64,000 bases of DNA from Geotrypetes seraphini (taxonomy: Eukaryota > Chordata > Amphibia > Gymnophiona > Dermophiidae): positions 31,118,730 to 31,182,729 of the forward strand of contig NC_047088.1 in NCBI RefSeq assembly GCF_902459505.1. Direction: 5' to 3'. The translations under genes were made by a program, and so were the position numbers. This document shows, piece after piece, positions 22,180-33,425 of this stretch. The notes under the pieces were generated by a model. That model did not search any database. It saw nothing but the letters and a program-made list of their open reading frames with translations, and had not been told where the DNA came from. Position 1 is the first letter of the stretch. Each line of letters opens with the position of its first letter.

Positions 22180-22867
22180 GTAACCATGGTCTGTATGGAC
22201 CATCACTGGAAAGGGGGGAGGGGAGAGGATAAAAATGGGCAGTTGATCATTCTTAAGCACCCTGATGAAAAATAAACCCTTTTGCAAAATAAATCAGAAC
22301 TATGGAACTTGAAAATGTGCATGTTGCTACCCTGTAAAAGAATTCTAAATGCAAATGCAGAGAAGTGTGCTTGTGGACAGCAGCTGCATTTTAACCAGTT
22401 TTCATTCTCCCCATTCTGCTGCCAGTTTGATCTCTGATCACACCTCAAGATTTCATTTAGTAACTCGTCAAGACGGTGAAACATTTTAATAGACTTCTAT
22501 GAAATATACAGTTCACAATGTCAGGTTATTAAAAAGAGGTTATTGTATCTGGTTAAGGTTATAATTTTATATCTACAACTAACTTATGAACTTCCAATAT
22601 TTTAGATATCAAGTCAGCTATAATGACACTCAGAGGAAAGCAATTTGTCTAACAGTTTGATAATCTGACAAGAGATTAATTTGTAAAGGTCTATGAGGGA
22701 TCCACATTTTCACTTTGTGCTTGTGTGTATTCCTTGGGTAACCTGCTGTCATGTTGTCTTCTGCTGGTTCTGCCATAGCAACAGTGACACTAAGTGGCCA
22801 AACACATGAATCTGGGAGCATTACAAAAAACTACCAACAGATAACAAAAACTAGTGTTATATACTAA
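22180..22867. other. No feature recognised
   Basis: Intronic DNA without coding similarity. Confidence 0.3.
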
Positions 22868-22997
22868 GGTCTCCTTTTACAAAGGTGTGCTAAGCGTTTT
22901 AGCGTGCGCTAAACGCTAATGAATGCATGTTAGTCTATGGACGTATTAGTGGTTAGCGTGCACTAAAACACATAGCGCACCTTTGCAAAACAGGGGG
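22868..22997. mobile_element. Harbinger-type MITE
   Basis: A 130-bp palindromic copy with ends GGTCTCCTTTTACAAAGG and the complement, flanked by TAA on the left and TTA on the right. Confidence 0.65.
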
Positions 22998-23709
22998 TTA
23001 GTAAATGTATTTATACTTTTACTTGTAAAGAAGTACAGAATAAAATTTGCTACTTTTACTGAAGTAATAATTTTGCCTATTTTTACCTAGTTACATTTGA
23101 TGCTTGCAGTAAAAAGTAAAAGTGGAAGGGAGATGTAAATGACAATTCCTCAGTAAATCAAATGAAACAACAAAACTGGGAACAGGATTTTGCTATTGTA
23201 CACCTCATCATGCCAAGTGGACCATTTCATCTTTATCTGCTCAGTGAATATAGCCTATAAGAACAATGGAGCTGCCTGTGTTTGAACTGGTTATTATGGC
23301 TTCTTTTTTTATGTAAATCACCTTGAACGATTCACAAATCTTGTATTAGATTAAAGCAGAGATGAAGCTAAAACTGGTAGCAATTCTTGATCAACAGACG
23401 TACCATATTTCATCACGTATATTTCATCACCCCCACGTATAGGCCATATACCTATACGAGTTTAAAAACTGGTATATAAGCTACCCCATTTTAGTAGCCG
23501 CGGCTTATCTACCAGTAACTGGGCGGCATATACAGCATTTTAAAATCATCCCCCCACCCTCCCCTTACCTCCCTCGCTGGCGGTAGCTGCCAGCGTTGCA
23601 AAGCAGGAGCGAATTTTCTGTCTGCAGGCCAGCCCCGCAATGCTTCCTGTATGGTTTTGCCGTCAGTTCTCATGAGACAACTATTCCACACATCTCATTT
23701 CTTCGTTTG
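22998..23709. repeat. Unnamed region with a probable DNA-element remnant
   Basis: 23400-23660 has phrases such as 'catcacgtatatttcatcac' and 'gcggcttatctaccagtaac' followed by a GC-rich stretch, typical of an old non-autonomous element. A related style occurs at 34450-34870. 22998-23400 shows nothing definite. Confidence 0.3.
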
Positions 23710-24132
23710 TTTCCTCATTCATATATTCCTGCTCTGGAAAAAAACGAAACTAACCTATTAAATGCCTGCACAAATAAATATGTTGAAATGCTTTGCAAAA
23801 CTGGCTATAGTTCTTATATAACCGCATAGTACCTGGCAACTTGTTTCACATTTTCGCTGCTGCAATTGAAAAAGCAGATTGTGCCATTGTCACATATGTA
23901 TCATCATCAACCACTAATTGCACACATGATCCAGATATTAAAGTTCTCTTAGAAATGTACACAGTCAAAACCTGCTTCAAATACCAAAGGTGCTTGATCA
24001 TAAAGAACAGGTTGCACAATTGTCAACAGCTTGAAATTAACCCTCTAAAAACAACTGGCAACCAGTGCAATTGTTTCAATCTTGGTGTCATTGAGACGTA
24101 TTGGATTTACTCCTGTCACTACTCTAGCCATA

Positions 24133-24553
24133 CAAACTGGCAAATTTTATCTTTCAATATTTGTACCAGCCTAAACGTCAGTCTTCGTTCGAAATATGAT
24201 AGGAGCTGGATTCATTCATTTTAGTTGGAGTTGGATGACAGCGGCGACCTTGGGAGACCCTTGATACAGCACTTTTTCGGTGCGAAACATGTCGGGTCTG
24301 ACTCCCAGGTTTGGCTGAGATAAGTACTATATGCACTTTATATTTCTGCATATTTAAGATATTTATTAATATTTATAACATTAAGAATCAATCAAGCATT
24401 ATTAAACTAAGCAACGATATTTAAATGGGCAGCCCATGATGAAGCACCACATAATTCTTCCCGCAGTAGCAAACTATTACAGCGGTGGAGTGGTGGGGCT
24501 GAGGCGCCCTTGAAGAGATATTTAATGAATAGAGAGGGTTTTGAATGAATCCA
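24133..24553 (+). mobile_element. Penelope-like (pLTR-derived) insertion, 15-bp TSD
   Basis: The direct repeat ACTACTCTAGCCATA is exact at 24118-24132 and 24554-24568, so 421 bp were inserted into the L2-clade LINE. It carries no recognisable protein. It has the phrase GGTGCGAAACATGTCGGGTC inside a hammerhead-like fold, which Penelope-like elements are known to keep in their terminal repeats, followed by AT-rich DNA. Assignment rests on that motif and on the TSD, so it is tentative. Confidence 0.5.
24255..24299 (+). ncRNA. Hammerhead-ribozyme-like fold in Penelope-like element
   Basis: AGACCC (24255-24260) can pair with GGGTCT (24294-24299) as stem I. GCAC/GTGC (24269-24272, 24280-24283) forms stem II. 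GAAA lies at 24284-24287, then a minimal CATG stem III and the UC before the expected cleavage point. The order CUGANGA - stem II - GAAA - stem III - UH is kept. The first box, TTGATACA, departs from consensus, so activity is doubtful. Confidence 0.5.
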
Positions 24554-25310
24554 ACTACTCTAGCCATAGCATTTTGGATTATTTGCAGTGCTTGCATTTT
24601 ACACTTTGGTAATCCCAAGTATAACACATTGCAATAATCGATCTTATATAATACCAGGCTTTGCAAAATGTTTCGGAAGTCCTTCATAGTTAACAATGGG
24701 TTTAATCTCTTTTAATAAATGCAGCTGAAAAAAAGCTGACTGCACTACCTGCATTATATTTTCCCTCATTGATAATTGCCACTAATATCACACCCAACAA
24801 ACACATTTCTTTCTTTTTATTTTAACAAGGATCATAAAAATTTTCAGTTGTACCTCATTAGGCCATGGTCTTCCTTCATTCCTTCCCATCAATATAATCT
24901 CAGTTTTTGCTATGTTTAACATCATGTTCTCTTTCATCCATATTTCAATAGACTCCATGTAAGATCATAATTGATCTCTAAATCCCTGATCCCAGGATAT
25001 TTCCGGGGGAAAAACCCCCTGCACATCATATGCATAAATACAATAATGCAAATTCAAGTCTTCAAATACTTTCCCTAAGGGAGCCATGATGATATTAAAT
25101 AGCAATGCCAAAAGGGCAGAACCGTGAGGCACTCCATTCAATACATCAACCTTCGCAGACACTGTCCCTCCACTTACAACTTGCAGAGGTCTATTTGTCA
25201 AATAAGATTTAAACCAACTATAAACTGTTTCTTTTAATCCTAACTATTTTAATTTATACAAAAAGAAACCAACATCAATTGAATCAGATGTACTTGACAT
25301 TTAGTGAGAC

Positions 25311-25594
25311 TAAACAAAATTCCTGCATATTATCCATACCTTACCAGCAGAGGGTGTCAAACATACATGTAATTCTCTGTTTTGTTGATGATTTTTTTTC
25401 AGAAATGTTCTCGTGTGCTTGTGTGATTAGAATTTACTGATGTTAAAGTGGCTTAATTAGCAAGGCTGTGGAAATTCCAGAACAATGAAGAAAACAAAAA
25501 AGGTGCTCTGTTGTAATACAATCTGGAGTTTATAAGGACAGACACCCTGCATACATAGCCAGGTGTGACAAACAAGCCCATATTCACTCCAAAA
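25311..25594. other. No feature recognised
   Basis: Short intronic stretch left of the mariner element. Confidence 0.3.
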
Positions 25595-25596
25595 TA

Positions 25597-26517
25597 CGAG
25601 GGTCATTTCATAAATAATGCACTCAATTTTTTTAAATTTACATGTTTTATTTTTTTTCAAGTATTTCTTTACAATCCTTCAATATAGTCTCCCTGCTTTG
25701 CAATGACCGAGTCCCAACATCTGGGAAGCTTCATTATTCCATCCAAACCACCGTTTTTGTTCAGTTGCCAAATGGCTCGGGTACCGGCGGAAAAAAAGCT
25801 CTTCCAGAGATGCAAAACAATGTTTCAACTTTGGAAAAAGGTCGAAGTCTGGTGGACTCATGTCTGGACTGTAAGATGAGGGACTGTAGGGAGCATGAGG
25901 TAACACCTCCCAGCCGTATTTGTGTAATTTTTCAATGACGAGTGGAGAGCTCCATCTTCCCCATGGCCACAAAAATTTCGACGAGCTCAATTAAAAATCA
26001 AACAAATGATGATTTTTGCTTATGATCAAGAAGGCATCATCATTACAGGCAAAGTTCCATGTGGAAGAAGTGTTGCAGCAGTGTATTATTTGTTGCAACA
26101 AATGCACAAAACCCGACCTCAGTTGCTCTTGGCTGGGCCACTCATTCTTCATAGGGAATGTCGTTATTGAAAAACTACACAAATATGGCTGGGAGGTGTT
26201 ACCTCAACCTCATGCTTCCTATAGTCCAGATATGAGTCCACCAGACTTTGACCTTTTTTCAAAATGGAAACAACCTATGCGTGGACATCATTTTGCATCT
26301 CTGGAAGAGCTTTTTTCCACCGGTACCTGAGCCATTTGGCAACTGAACAAAAACGGTGTCTTGGATGGAATAATGAAGCTTCCTGGATGTTGGGACTCGG
26401 TCATTGCAAAGCAGGGAGACTATATTGAAGAATTGTAAAGAAATATTTAAAAAAACAAACAAACAACAATTTCTAAATTTAAAAAAACAGTGTGCATTAT
26501 TTATGATATGACCCTCG
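25597..26517. mobile_element. Palindromic (foldback) mariner element, TA target
   Basis: Both ends read CGAGGGTCATNTCATAAATA, with flanking TA (25595-25596, 26518-26519). The left 344 bp (25597-25940) is an inverted copy of the right 356 bp (26162-26517), around a unique centre of about 221 bp. Each arm encodes the same C-terminal part of a mariner transposase, on opposite strands: IEKLHKYGWEVLP and SPDMSPPDFDLF, then a FASLEELF block. The centre encodes the preceding part on + (MMIFAYDQEGIIITGKVPCG and MHKTRPQLLLAGPLILH). The N-terminal half of the transposase is absent and frames are broken, so it cannot move itself. Confidence 0.85.
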
Positions 26518-26519
26518 TA

Positions 26520-26724
26520 GGTTTGGGAGTTAACAAAATTCAGGTTGAGGCATGTTCCCAGTCACATACATTTAAGCTATCAAATCCCCACTCATCCCTT
26601 GTACCTCTCAAAGGACCTCTTTTACACTGGTAAACAATAGGTTTTACTATTTATTTTTATTCTGTTTCCCCCAGGGAGCTTAGAATGGGTTACAGGTTAA
26701 ACATACATAAAATACAGTTAACAG
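26520..26724. repeat. LINE/SINE-type tail fragment
   Basis: 'tttttattctgtttccccca' and 'gggagcttagaatgggttac' resemble 42160-42200, a dispersed repeat end. The L1 at 26725 inserted into it. Confidence 0.35.
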
Positions 26725-27744
26725 CACTATATCTCACAGGTGGTAACAGCACAGGGCACGGTGCCACCATTCACGGTGATGCAGACTGAATATCGTTGGA
26801 CACCTCGGGACTGGTTGGCATATGCTCAGATGACATCTTATATTCGATCGCTCCCACCGGCAGGGCTCACGAACCAATGTCAGGAGACAATTTCGGAAGC
26901 GTTATGTTTAACAGCACAGACCCAAATCCCCTTGAAATTTCATTTACGCTTCTTACGGGACAGTCTGGGGTCAATTTCTTATGACGCCTATGCGGCCCGC
27001 TGGTCGGGGGATTTGCCCTGTGAGGTGACTGGTCAACATATACAACAGGGTCTTCAATCTATTCACTCTCTTACCTCTCACGTGACCCTTATTGAATTGA
27101 ACTATAAGTTCTACTTACGTCTCTACAGATCACCAACATACCTGTATCGTGCTAACCTCAGAGCATCGGATACGTGTATTAAATGCGCTCAACCAAGAGC
27201 AACGCTGGGACATCAGTTTTGGTCGTGTCCATTGATATTGGGCTTTTGGATTCAACTTCAGCGGCATATTGCCTCCATGTGGCACCAAGGTTATGTTAAC
27301 CGTCCGGAATTGTTGTTCACGATGGACTCACTTCCCCGGGGGTCTCCGAGAGGTTTCCGAGGCTTCCTGGCCCGGACTTTCCTCATGGGAAAGAAAACGA
27401 TACTACATTGTTGGATTGTATCAGACCCACCAACTTTGTCATTCTGGAGAATCCTGATGCTTCGTCAAGCATCGATGGAGCGTATGTCCTTAACCTCATT
27501 GGACTCACCTAGAGGCCGGATATTTAGTTCTGTTTGGGAACCATTTTGGCTAACATTGACTCATAAAGCACGTAGTCACTTGTTGAACCCGTAATAATTC
27601 GATAGCTGGAGGATGATCATTGTTACTGTGGGATGTTGGGGGGGTGGGTGTTGGGGATAGGTAGGGGGAGGGTGGGGGGATGATACTGGTTTGACTTGTG
27701 TGTTTCTATTTTCTTGCAAAATCAATAAACATATTTCAACATAA
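26725..27744 (+). mobile_element. 5'-truncated L1 with 16-bp TSD
   Basis: The TSD AAAATACAGTTAACAG is at 26709-26724 and 27745-27760. The insert holds an open frame (26740-27594, 284 codons) that is the C-terminal part of L1 ORF2. Its family signature is CIKCAQPRATLGHQFWSCPL, just after NYKFYLRLYRSPTYLYRANL. A G-rich 3' UTR, an AATAAA signal near 27724 and a short A-rich tail follow. The first methionine is fortuitous, since the endonuclease and the catalytic reverse transcriptase core are missing. The open frame and exact TSD indicate a fairly young insertion. Confidence 0.8.
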
Positions 27745-27760
27745 AAAATACAGTTAACAG

Positions 27761-28035
27761 GTTAAAATATGGCAGCTACGGAACAATTTTACGATGCAAG
27801 GTTGTGTCCTAATTCTATACATACTAGGGGTCTAATACCAATAAACATAAAATAGAGTTCAGAAGTTAATGTAATAGGTAAAATAGCCTCCATTGGTATC
27901 TTGAGGACCTCAATCATATATTTCTTATTAATAACATTGCCAACATGTTAGGAAAATTCAAGAATCTAAGCTTGAACTTCAGGAATGTATTTTCAAATTG
28001 TTCATATTTACAATGTATGAGTAACATTGCACAGT
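27761..28035. other. No feature recognised
   Basis: Continuation of the repeat into which the L1 inserted, then unassigned DNA. Confidence 0.3.
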
Positions 28036-29985
28036 CCTCCCGGATGATTGGAAGATAGCCAATGTTACGCCCATCTTTAAAAAGGGATCGAGAGATGACC
28101 TGGGAAACTACAGACCGGTAAGTCTGACCTCGGTTCCGGGGAAAATGGCGGAAGTGCTGAGATAGCATCGAGGAGCATCTAGACTCTAGAGAGTCATAAA
28201 CTTATGAAAACAAGTCAACATGGCTTCTACAAGGGAAGATCGTGCCTGACGAACTTATTGCACTTCTTCAAAGGAATTAACAAACAGATGGACAAAGGGG
28301 ACCCCATAGACATTGTATACTTAGACTTCCAAAAAGCCTTTGACAAGGTATCCCATGAACGCCTACTTCGGAAACTGAGGAACCATGGGGTGGAAGGAGA
28401 CATACACAGATGGATCAGGAATTTGTTGGTGGGCAGAAAGCAGAGGGAAGGAGTGAAGGGCCACTACTCGGACTGGAGGAAGGTCACGAGTGGTGTTCCA
28501 CAGGGGTCGTGCTTGGACAGCTGCTATTCAATGTATTTATAAATGATCTAAAAACGGGGACGAAGAGCGAAGTAATAAAATTTGCAAATGACACCAAGCT
28601 ATTCAATGGGGCTAGGACTAAAGAGGACTGCGAAGATTTACAAAGGGACCTAAATAAACTAGGGGAGTGGGCGACGAGATGGCAGATGAAGTTCAATGTA
28701 GAGAAATGCAAAGTCATACACGTAGGAAACAGAAACCCGAGGTACAGCTACACAATGGGAGGGCTGTTATTGAGTGAGAGTCCCCAAGAAAGGGACTTGG
28801 GGGTAATAGAAACATAGAAACATAGAAAAAGACAGCAGATAAGGGCCGCGACCCATCTAGTCTGCCCACCCCAATGACCCTCCCCTATTTAACTCTGTGC
28901 AGAGATCCCACGTGACGATCCCATTTCTTCTTAAAATCAGGCACGCTGCTTGCCTCGATCACCTGAAGTGGAAGTCTATTCCAGCGATCAACCACTCTTT
29001 CGGTGAAAAAGTATTTCCTGGTGTCGCCGTGCAACTTCCCCCCCCCCCCCCTGATTTTCCATGGATGTCCTCTTGTCGCCGTCGGACCTTTGAAAAAAAA
29101 GAAATCCTCTTCTACCTCGATACGGCCCGTGAGGTACTTGAACGTCTCGATCATATCTCCCCTCTCTCTGCGTTCCTCGAGTGAGTATAGCCGCAATTTA
29201 TCCAGCCGTTCCTCGTACGGGAGATCTTTGAGTCCCGAGACCATCCGGGTGGCCATTCGCTGGACTGACTCAAGTCTCAGTACATCCTTGCGGTAATGAG
29301 GCCTCCAGAATTGCATTATAGTGGACATGACAATGAAGCCATCGGCACAATGCGCAGCGGCTGCTAAGAAAGCAAATAGAATGCTAGGAATAATCAAGAA
29401 GGGTATTACAATCAGAACGAAAGAAGTTATACTGCCGTTGTATTGGGCGATGTGAGCCCGCATCTGGAGTACTGCATCCAATATTGGTCGCCGTACCTAA
29501 AGAAGGATATGGTGATACTCGAGAGGGTTCAGAAGAGAGCGACGCGTTTGATAAAAGGTATGGAAAACCTTTCATACGCTGAAAGATTAGAGAGACTGGG
29601 GCTTTTTTCGCTGGAGAAGCAAAGACTTAGAGGGGATATGATAGAGACTTATAAGATCACGAAGGGCATAGAGAAAGTGGAGAGGGACAGATTCTTCAAA
29701 CTTTCGACAACTACACGAATGAGAGGGCATTCTGAAAAATTAAAAGGAGACAGATTCAGAACCAATGCTAGGAAGTTCTTCACCTGAGTGGTGGACACCT
29801 GCAACGCGCTTCCAGAGGGAGTGATAGGACAGGGTACGGTATTGGAGTTCAAGAAGGGATTGGACAATTTTCTGAAGGACCTGATGGGCCGCCACGTGAG
29901 CGAACTGCTGGGCATGATGGACCTCAGGTCTGACCCAGCAGAGGCACGGCTTATGTTCTTATGTTCTCTATGTTCATACTCTGCA
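28036..29985 (+). mobile_element. CR1 LINE, reverse transcriptase to 3' end, split by another CR1
   Basis: 28036-28800 encodes the CR1 reverse transcriptase. It has [81 protein letters not shown] (changed catalytic box) and KFNVEKCKVIHVG. After the inner element the ORF resumes at about 29331 with MKPSAQCAAAAKKANRMLG, then KRATRLIKGMENLSYAERLE, MIETYKITKGIEKVERDRFF and WNALPEGV. It ends with the CR1 3' end 'gttcttatgttctctatgtt'. It has several frame breaks. Confidence 0.85.
28806..29330 (-). mobile_element. CR1 3' end inserted in the larger CR1, opposite strand
   Basis: Begins on + with the inverted CR1 3' end 'agaaacatagaaacatag' and reads on - VLRLESVQRMATRMVSGLKD, LPYEERLDKLRLYSLEERRE, RGDMIETFKYLTGRIEVEED and RVVDRWNRLPLQVIEAS. 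It is nearly the same subfamily as 59640-60228 and less decayed than its host, so it is younger. Only about 3 bp are shared at the junctions, so no clear TSD. Confidence 0.85.
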
Positions 29986-30641
29986 ATTCCTGTGAAGATT
30001 TCAAATTTCTCTTAAAACAAATTTTTTACTTCTGTACTCCATTTCTAATGTCTATTTCCTATATTGATACTGTAGCATTTAATGATAAAAATCTGTCTCT
30101 ACTTGCTTTAAATTCTTACTCACTTTCATGTCCAGACAAGCAAATGCTTGCCAAATCAGATTTCAGGTTTATTAAAGTTTTGATATAGGGTCATGTGATG
30201 CTGTAGAATGGAGCAGTAGCTGCTAGGTCTGGCTCCTTTATAACTTTTGTTTCATCCTGATAAATAAGTGACTTCCCCATGGCTTGAAAGCTCCGGAGCT
30301 CGGCTTGTACTTTGCCTGTGTGCAGGTTACACCAGCTTATTTTGTAGCATTTCCTCAACATAATGTATCACTCCTCCCTCCAAACAAGTGTTTACAGCAG
30401 TGTCTCGCAAACTTTCCAGAGCCGTGGCACACTAAACTCGGGGCTGAGGCTGGAGGGCATCCGGAAATGCACAGATGTTGACATGATGATGTCATGTGCA
30501 TGTGTGATGTCATCATGTTGACATCCACGCATGCACAGAGGCCCTTCAGACAGGGTCCTGAACAACCATGAGCAGCCAATATGGAGGCGGGGGGGGAGGG
30601 GGGTTGCCATAGGAGGAGAGGCGTCAGCTGACTGCCTACAT

Positions 30642-31591
30642 CAGGGGTGCCCAATAGCTCGATCGCGATCGACCGGTAGATCGCCAGGGCAAAGTGAGTC
30701 AATCAGACTCATTTTGCCTTGGCAATCTACCGGGCCGATCAGCTTTCCTCTCCCCGACGTCAATTCTGCCGTCGGAGAGGAAGTTTGGGCCAGCCAATTG
30801 CTGCCTGGCTGGGCAAAACTTCCTCTCTGACAGCAGAATTGACGTCGGGGAGAGGAATGCTGGTCAGCCCACAGGGAAGGAGAGAGAGCTTGGTGCGGCG
30901 GCGGTGGCGGCTTTGGGGCCTGTTCCCCGATGGTGGTAGCAGTGGCTTGGTGGAGGGTAGGGAGAAAGAAAGAAAGGGGGCATGAAGAGAGAAAAAAAAG
31001 AAAGGGAGGCAGGGAGAAAGAAAGGACAGGGAGAGAGGAAGAAAAAGTTGGGGGAGGGAATGAGGTCTGGAGGAGAGGAAGCAAAGGCTGAAAGAAGGGA
31101 AGAACGATTGGATGCACAATCAGAAGAAGAAAGTGCAACCAGAGACTCATGAAATCACCAAACAAGGTAGGAAAAATGATTTTATTTTCAATTTAGTGAT
31201 CAAAATGTGTCTGAATTTTATCTGCTGTCTATATTTTACACTATGGCCCTCCTTTTACTAAACCACAATAGCAGTTTTTAGCGCAAGGAGCCTATGAGTC
31301 TCAAGAGAAGCGCGGGGCATTCAGTGCAGCTCCCTGTGCTAAAAACTGCTATTGTGGTTTAGTAAAAAGGGAGGGGGTATATTTGTCTATTTTTGTATGG
31401 TTGTTACTGAGGTAGTGCATAGAGTCATCTGCCTTGACCTCTTTGAAAAAAACCCGGACTAGGAATGATAATTAACATTTTCTCAGCATACAGTATGCTT
31501 TGTGTTTTTAAAAAATTTTATTGTTGGTAGATCATTTTGACTTGGTCATTTTAAAAGTAGCTCGCTAGCCCAAAAAGTGTGGGCACTCCTG
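30642..31591. mobile_element. hAT non-autonomous element (GGGGTGCCCA ends), nested
   Basis: Left end CAGGGGTGCCCA; right end the complement of CAGGAGTGCCCACACTTTT. Flanks GCCTACAT and GCCTATAG agree in 6 of 8 bases. Inside are a palindrome around 'gacgtcaattctgccgtcgg' (30755-30860), a purine-rich tract (30950-31100), a module like 32590-32660, and a Harbinger MITE at 31245-31377. The inverted relative at 32225-33752 has the same order. Open frames here are repeat-derived. Confidence 0.75.
31245..31377. mobile_element. Harbinger-type MITE inside hAT
   Basis: Palindromic, ends GGCCCTCCTTTTACTAAACC and the complement, flanked by TAT. The inverted hAT copy holds the same MITE in the same place (32449-32576), so it entered the hAT before that family amplified. 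Confidence 0.7.
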
Positions 31592-32448
31592 GCCTATAGG
31601 ATGTGTCTCACGGCGGAAGGCACATCCTATAGGCAGTCAGCTGGTGCCTCTCCTCATTGGCGTCTAATAGCACACTAGTGTGCCAAAGCACATAGTTTGC
31701 GATACACTGGTTTACAGGAATCCCCTCCAATAACTTGAAGAGTTTTGTTTGTCCCTCTTTCAGCCATGCAACTAAATTATCAGCAATTATTTCAGTATTG
31801 AGTATTTTCTTTAGTTGCTTTTGATAGAAACAAAATGCCACAGAGGTCTGCCTCCTGACTCCATACAAACTGTGTAATGTTCCTCTTTTACCATACCTGG
31901 ATACATTTTGTCAATCTCTTCTGTCTTTAATATGACCTTGGTATCATCACGACAACCATCAAAGAAAATGCATCTGATGCCATTCTGCTGCAGTTCCTCC
32001 TGAAACTGTACATCCAATTTTTTTCATGATTCTCGCCTGAGCCCTCTTCACCTTGTTGTGCTCAATCACTAAAGCAGTGACCAAATCACTGATGAGTCCT
32101 ATATCAATCCAGGCAGTAGTAACAAACTTGGGTCTCTCTCTCAGTCCAGTATGGTGTCTTAAACTGGCAAGGGCAATGTTGGTTATATCCTCAGTATTAT
32201 ATTTTGCCTCTTAGCTCTCTAGAGCAGGGGAGCCCACACTTTTTGGGCTTGCGAGCTACATTTAAAATGACCAAATCAAAATGATCTACCAACAATAAAA
32301 TGAAAGAAAACCCCCACAAAGCACACATGTTCGCAGAGAAAATGTTAATTATCATTTATATTCGGGGGGGGGGGGGGTTCAAAGAGGTCAAGGCAGATGA
32401 CTTTATCCAATGTCACCTCAGTAACAACTATACAAAAAGACATATATA

Positions 32449-32576
32449 CCCCCTCCATTTTTACTAAACCGCGATAGCGGTTTTTATCACAGGGAGCTGC
32501 ACTGAATGCCCCTGCTCTCGATGCCCATAGGCTCCCTGCACTAAAAAACACTATTGCAGTTTAGTAAAAGGGGGCC
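32449..32576. mobile_element. Harbinger-type MITE inside hAT
   Basis: Palindromic copy with 'ccctccatttttactaaacc' and the complement 'tttagtaaaagggggcc'. Same site within the hAT as 31245-31377. Confidence 0.65.
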
Positions 32577-32714
32577 ATAGTGCAAAATATAGACAGCAGA
32601 TATAAATTCTCAAAACAGACACATTTTGATCACTAAATTGAAAATAAAATCATTTTTCCTATCTTTCTTGTCTGGTGATTTCATGAGTCTCTGGTTGCAC
32701 TTTCTTTTTCTGAC

Positions 32715-32990
32715 TGTGCATCCAATATTTCTTCCCTTCTTTCAGCTTTCTCTCCTCCAGACCTCATTCCCTCCCCCAATTTTTTCTTCCTCTATCCCTG
32801 CCCCTGTGCATCCAATATTTCTTCCCTTCTTTCAGCTTTCTCTCCTCCAGACCTCATTCCCTCCCCCAATTTTTTCTTCCTCTATCCCTGCCCCTGTGCA
32901 TCCAATATTTCTTCCCTTCTTTCAGCTTTCTCTCCTCCAGACCTCATTCCCTTCCCCAAATTTTTCTTCCTCTATCCCTACCCCTCCCCT
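32715..32990. repeat. Tandem repeat, three units of about 90 bp
   Basis: The unit 'gtgcatccaatatttcttcc...tctatccctgcccct' occurs three times in a row, almost identical. The third differs at a few bases. The open frame across it is only a consequence of the repeat. Confidence 0.85.
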
Positions 32991-33135
32991 TTCTTTCTTT
33001 ATCCCAGCACCCTTCTTTCTTTCATTCTGTCTCCCTGCCTGCCCCCTTTCTTTCTTTGTCTTTCTTTCTCCCTGCCCCTACCCAAGCCAATGCTGCCGCC
33101 ATCAGGGAACAGGCCCCCAAGTCACCACCGCTGAG

Positions 33136-33425
33136 TTAAGAACATAAGAACATAAGAAGTTGCCTCCACTGAGTCAGACCAGAGGTCCATCGCGCCCAGC
33201 GGTCCGCTCCCGCGGCGGCCCATCAGGTCTATGACCTATGAAGTGGTTCCTGACCATTTCTTTAACCTACCTCTGCTTCTATCTGTACCCCTCAATCACC
33301 TTATCCTTTAGGAACCTATCTAAACATTCCTTGAACCCCTGTACTGTGCTCTGGCCTATCACAACCTCTGGAAGTGCGTTCCATGTGTCCACCACCCTCT
33401 GGGTAAAAAAGAGCTCTCCCTACTT
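33136..33425 (-). mobile_element. CR1 3' end in hAT
   Basis: Starts with the inverted CR1 3' end 'aagaacataagaacataaga' and continues through the usual 'gtggttcctgacc', 'cattccttgaacccctgtac' and 'cgttccatgtgtccaccacc' phrases. On the - strand this is the end of ORF2 plus 3' UTR. Confidence 0.75.

Larger units (their letters stand above)
23710..25310 (-). mobile_element. L2-clade LINE, reverse transcriptase part, interrupted
   Basis: On the - strand 25201-24965 reads NGVPHGSALLALLFNIIMAPLG and YCIYAYDVQ, the latter a changed YADD box. 24696-24568 reads FRNILQSLVLYKIDYCNVLYLGLPK and IQNAMARVVGF. The region left of 24118 carries on with the next part of the family. A 421-bp Penelope-like insertion with an exact 15-bp TSD sits at 24133-24553. 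The LINE is broken and old. Confidence 0.65.
30398..31709. mobile_element. hAT non-autonomous element, 8-bp TSD, host of a second hAT
   Basis: Ends CAGTGTCTCGCAAAC and GTTTGCGATACACTG; TSD GTTTACAG exact at 30390-30397 and 31710-31717. The outer element alone is about 360 bp. The rest is the nested hAT at 30642-31591. Its outer sequence contains alternating 'gatgatgtcatgtgcatgtgtgatgtcatc'-type phrases, related to 56370-56440. No transposase. Confidence 0.85.

Noticed and set aside
26740-27594. 284-codon host gene
   Set aside because: It is flanked by a 16-bp TSD and carries the L1 ORF2 C-terminal cysteine segment, so it is a truncated L1.
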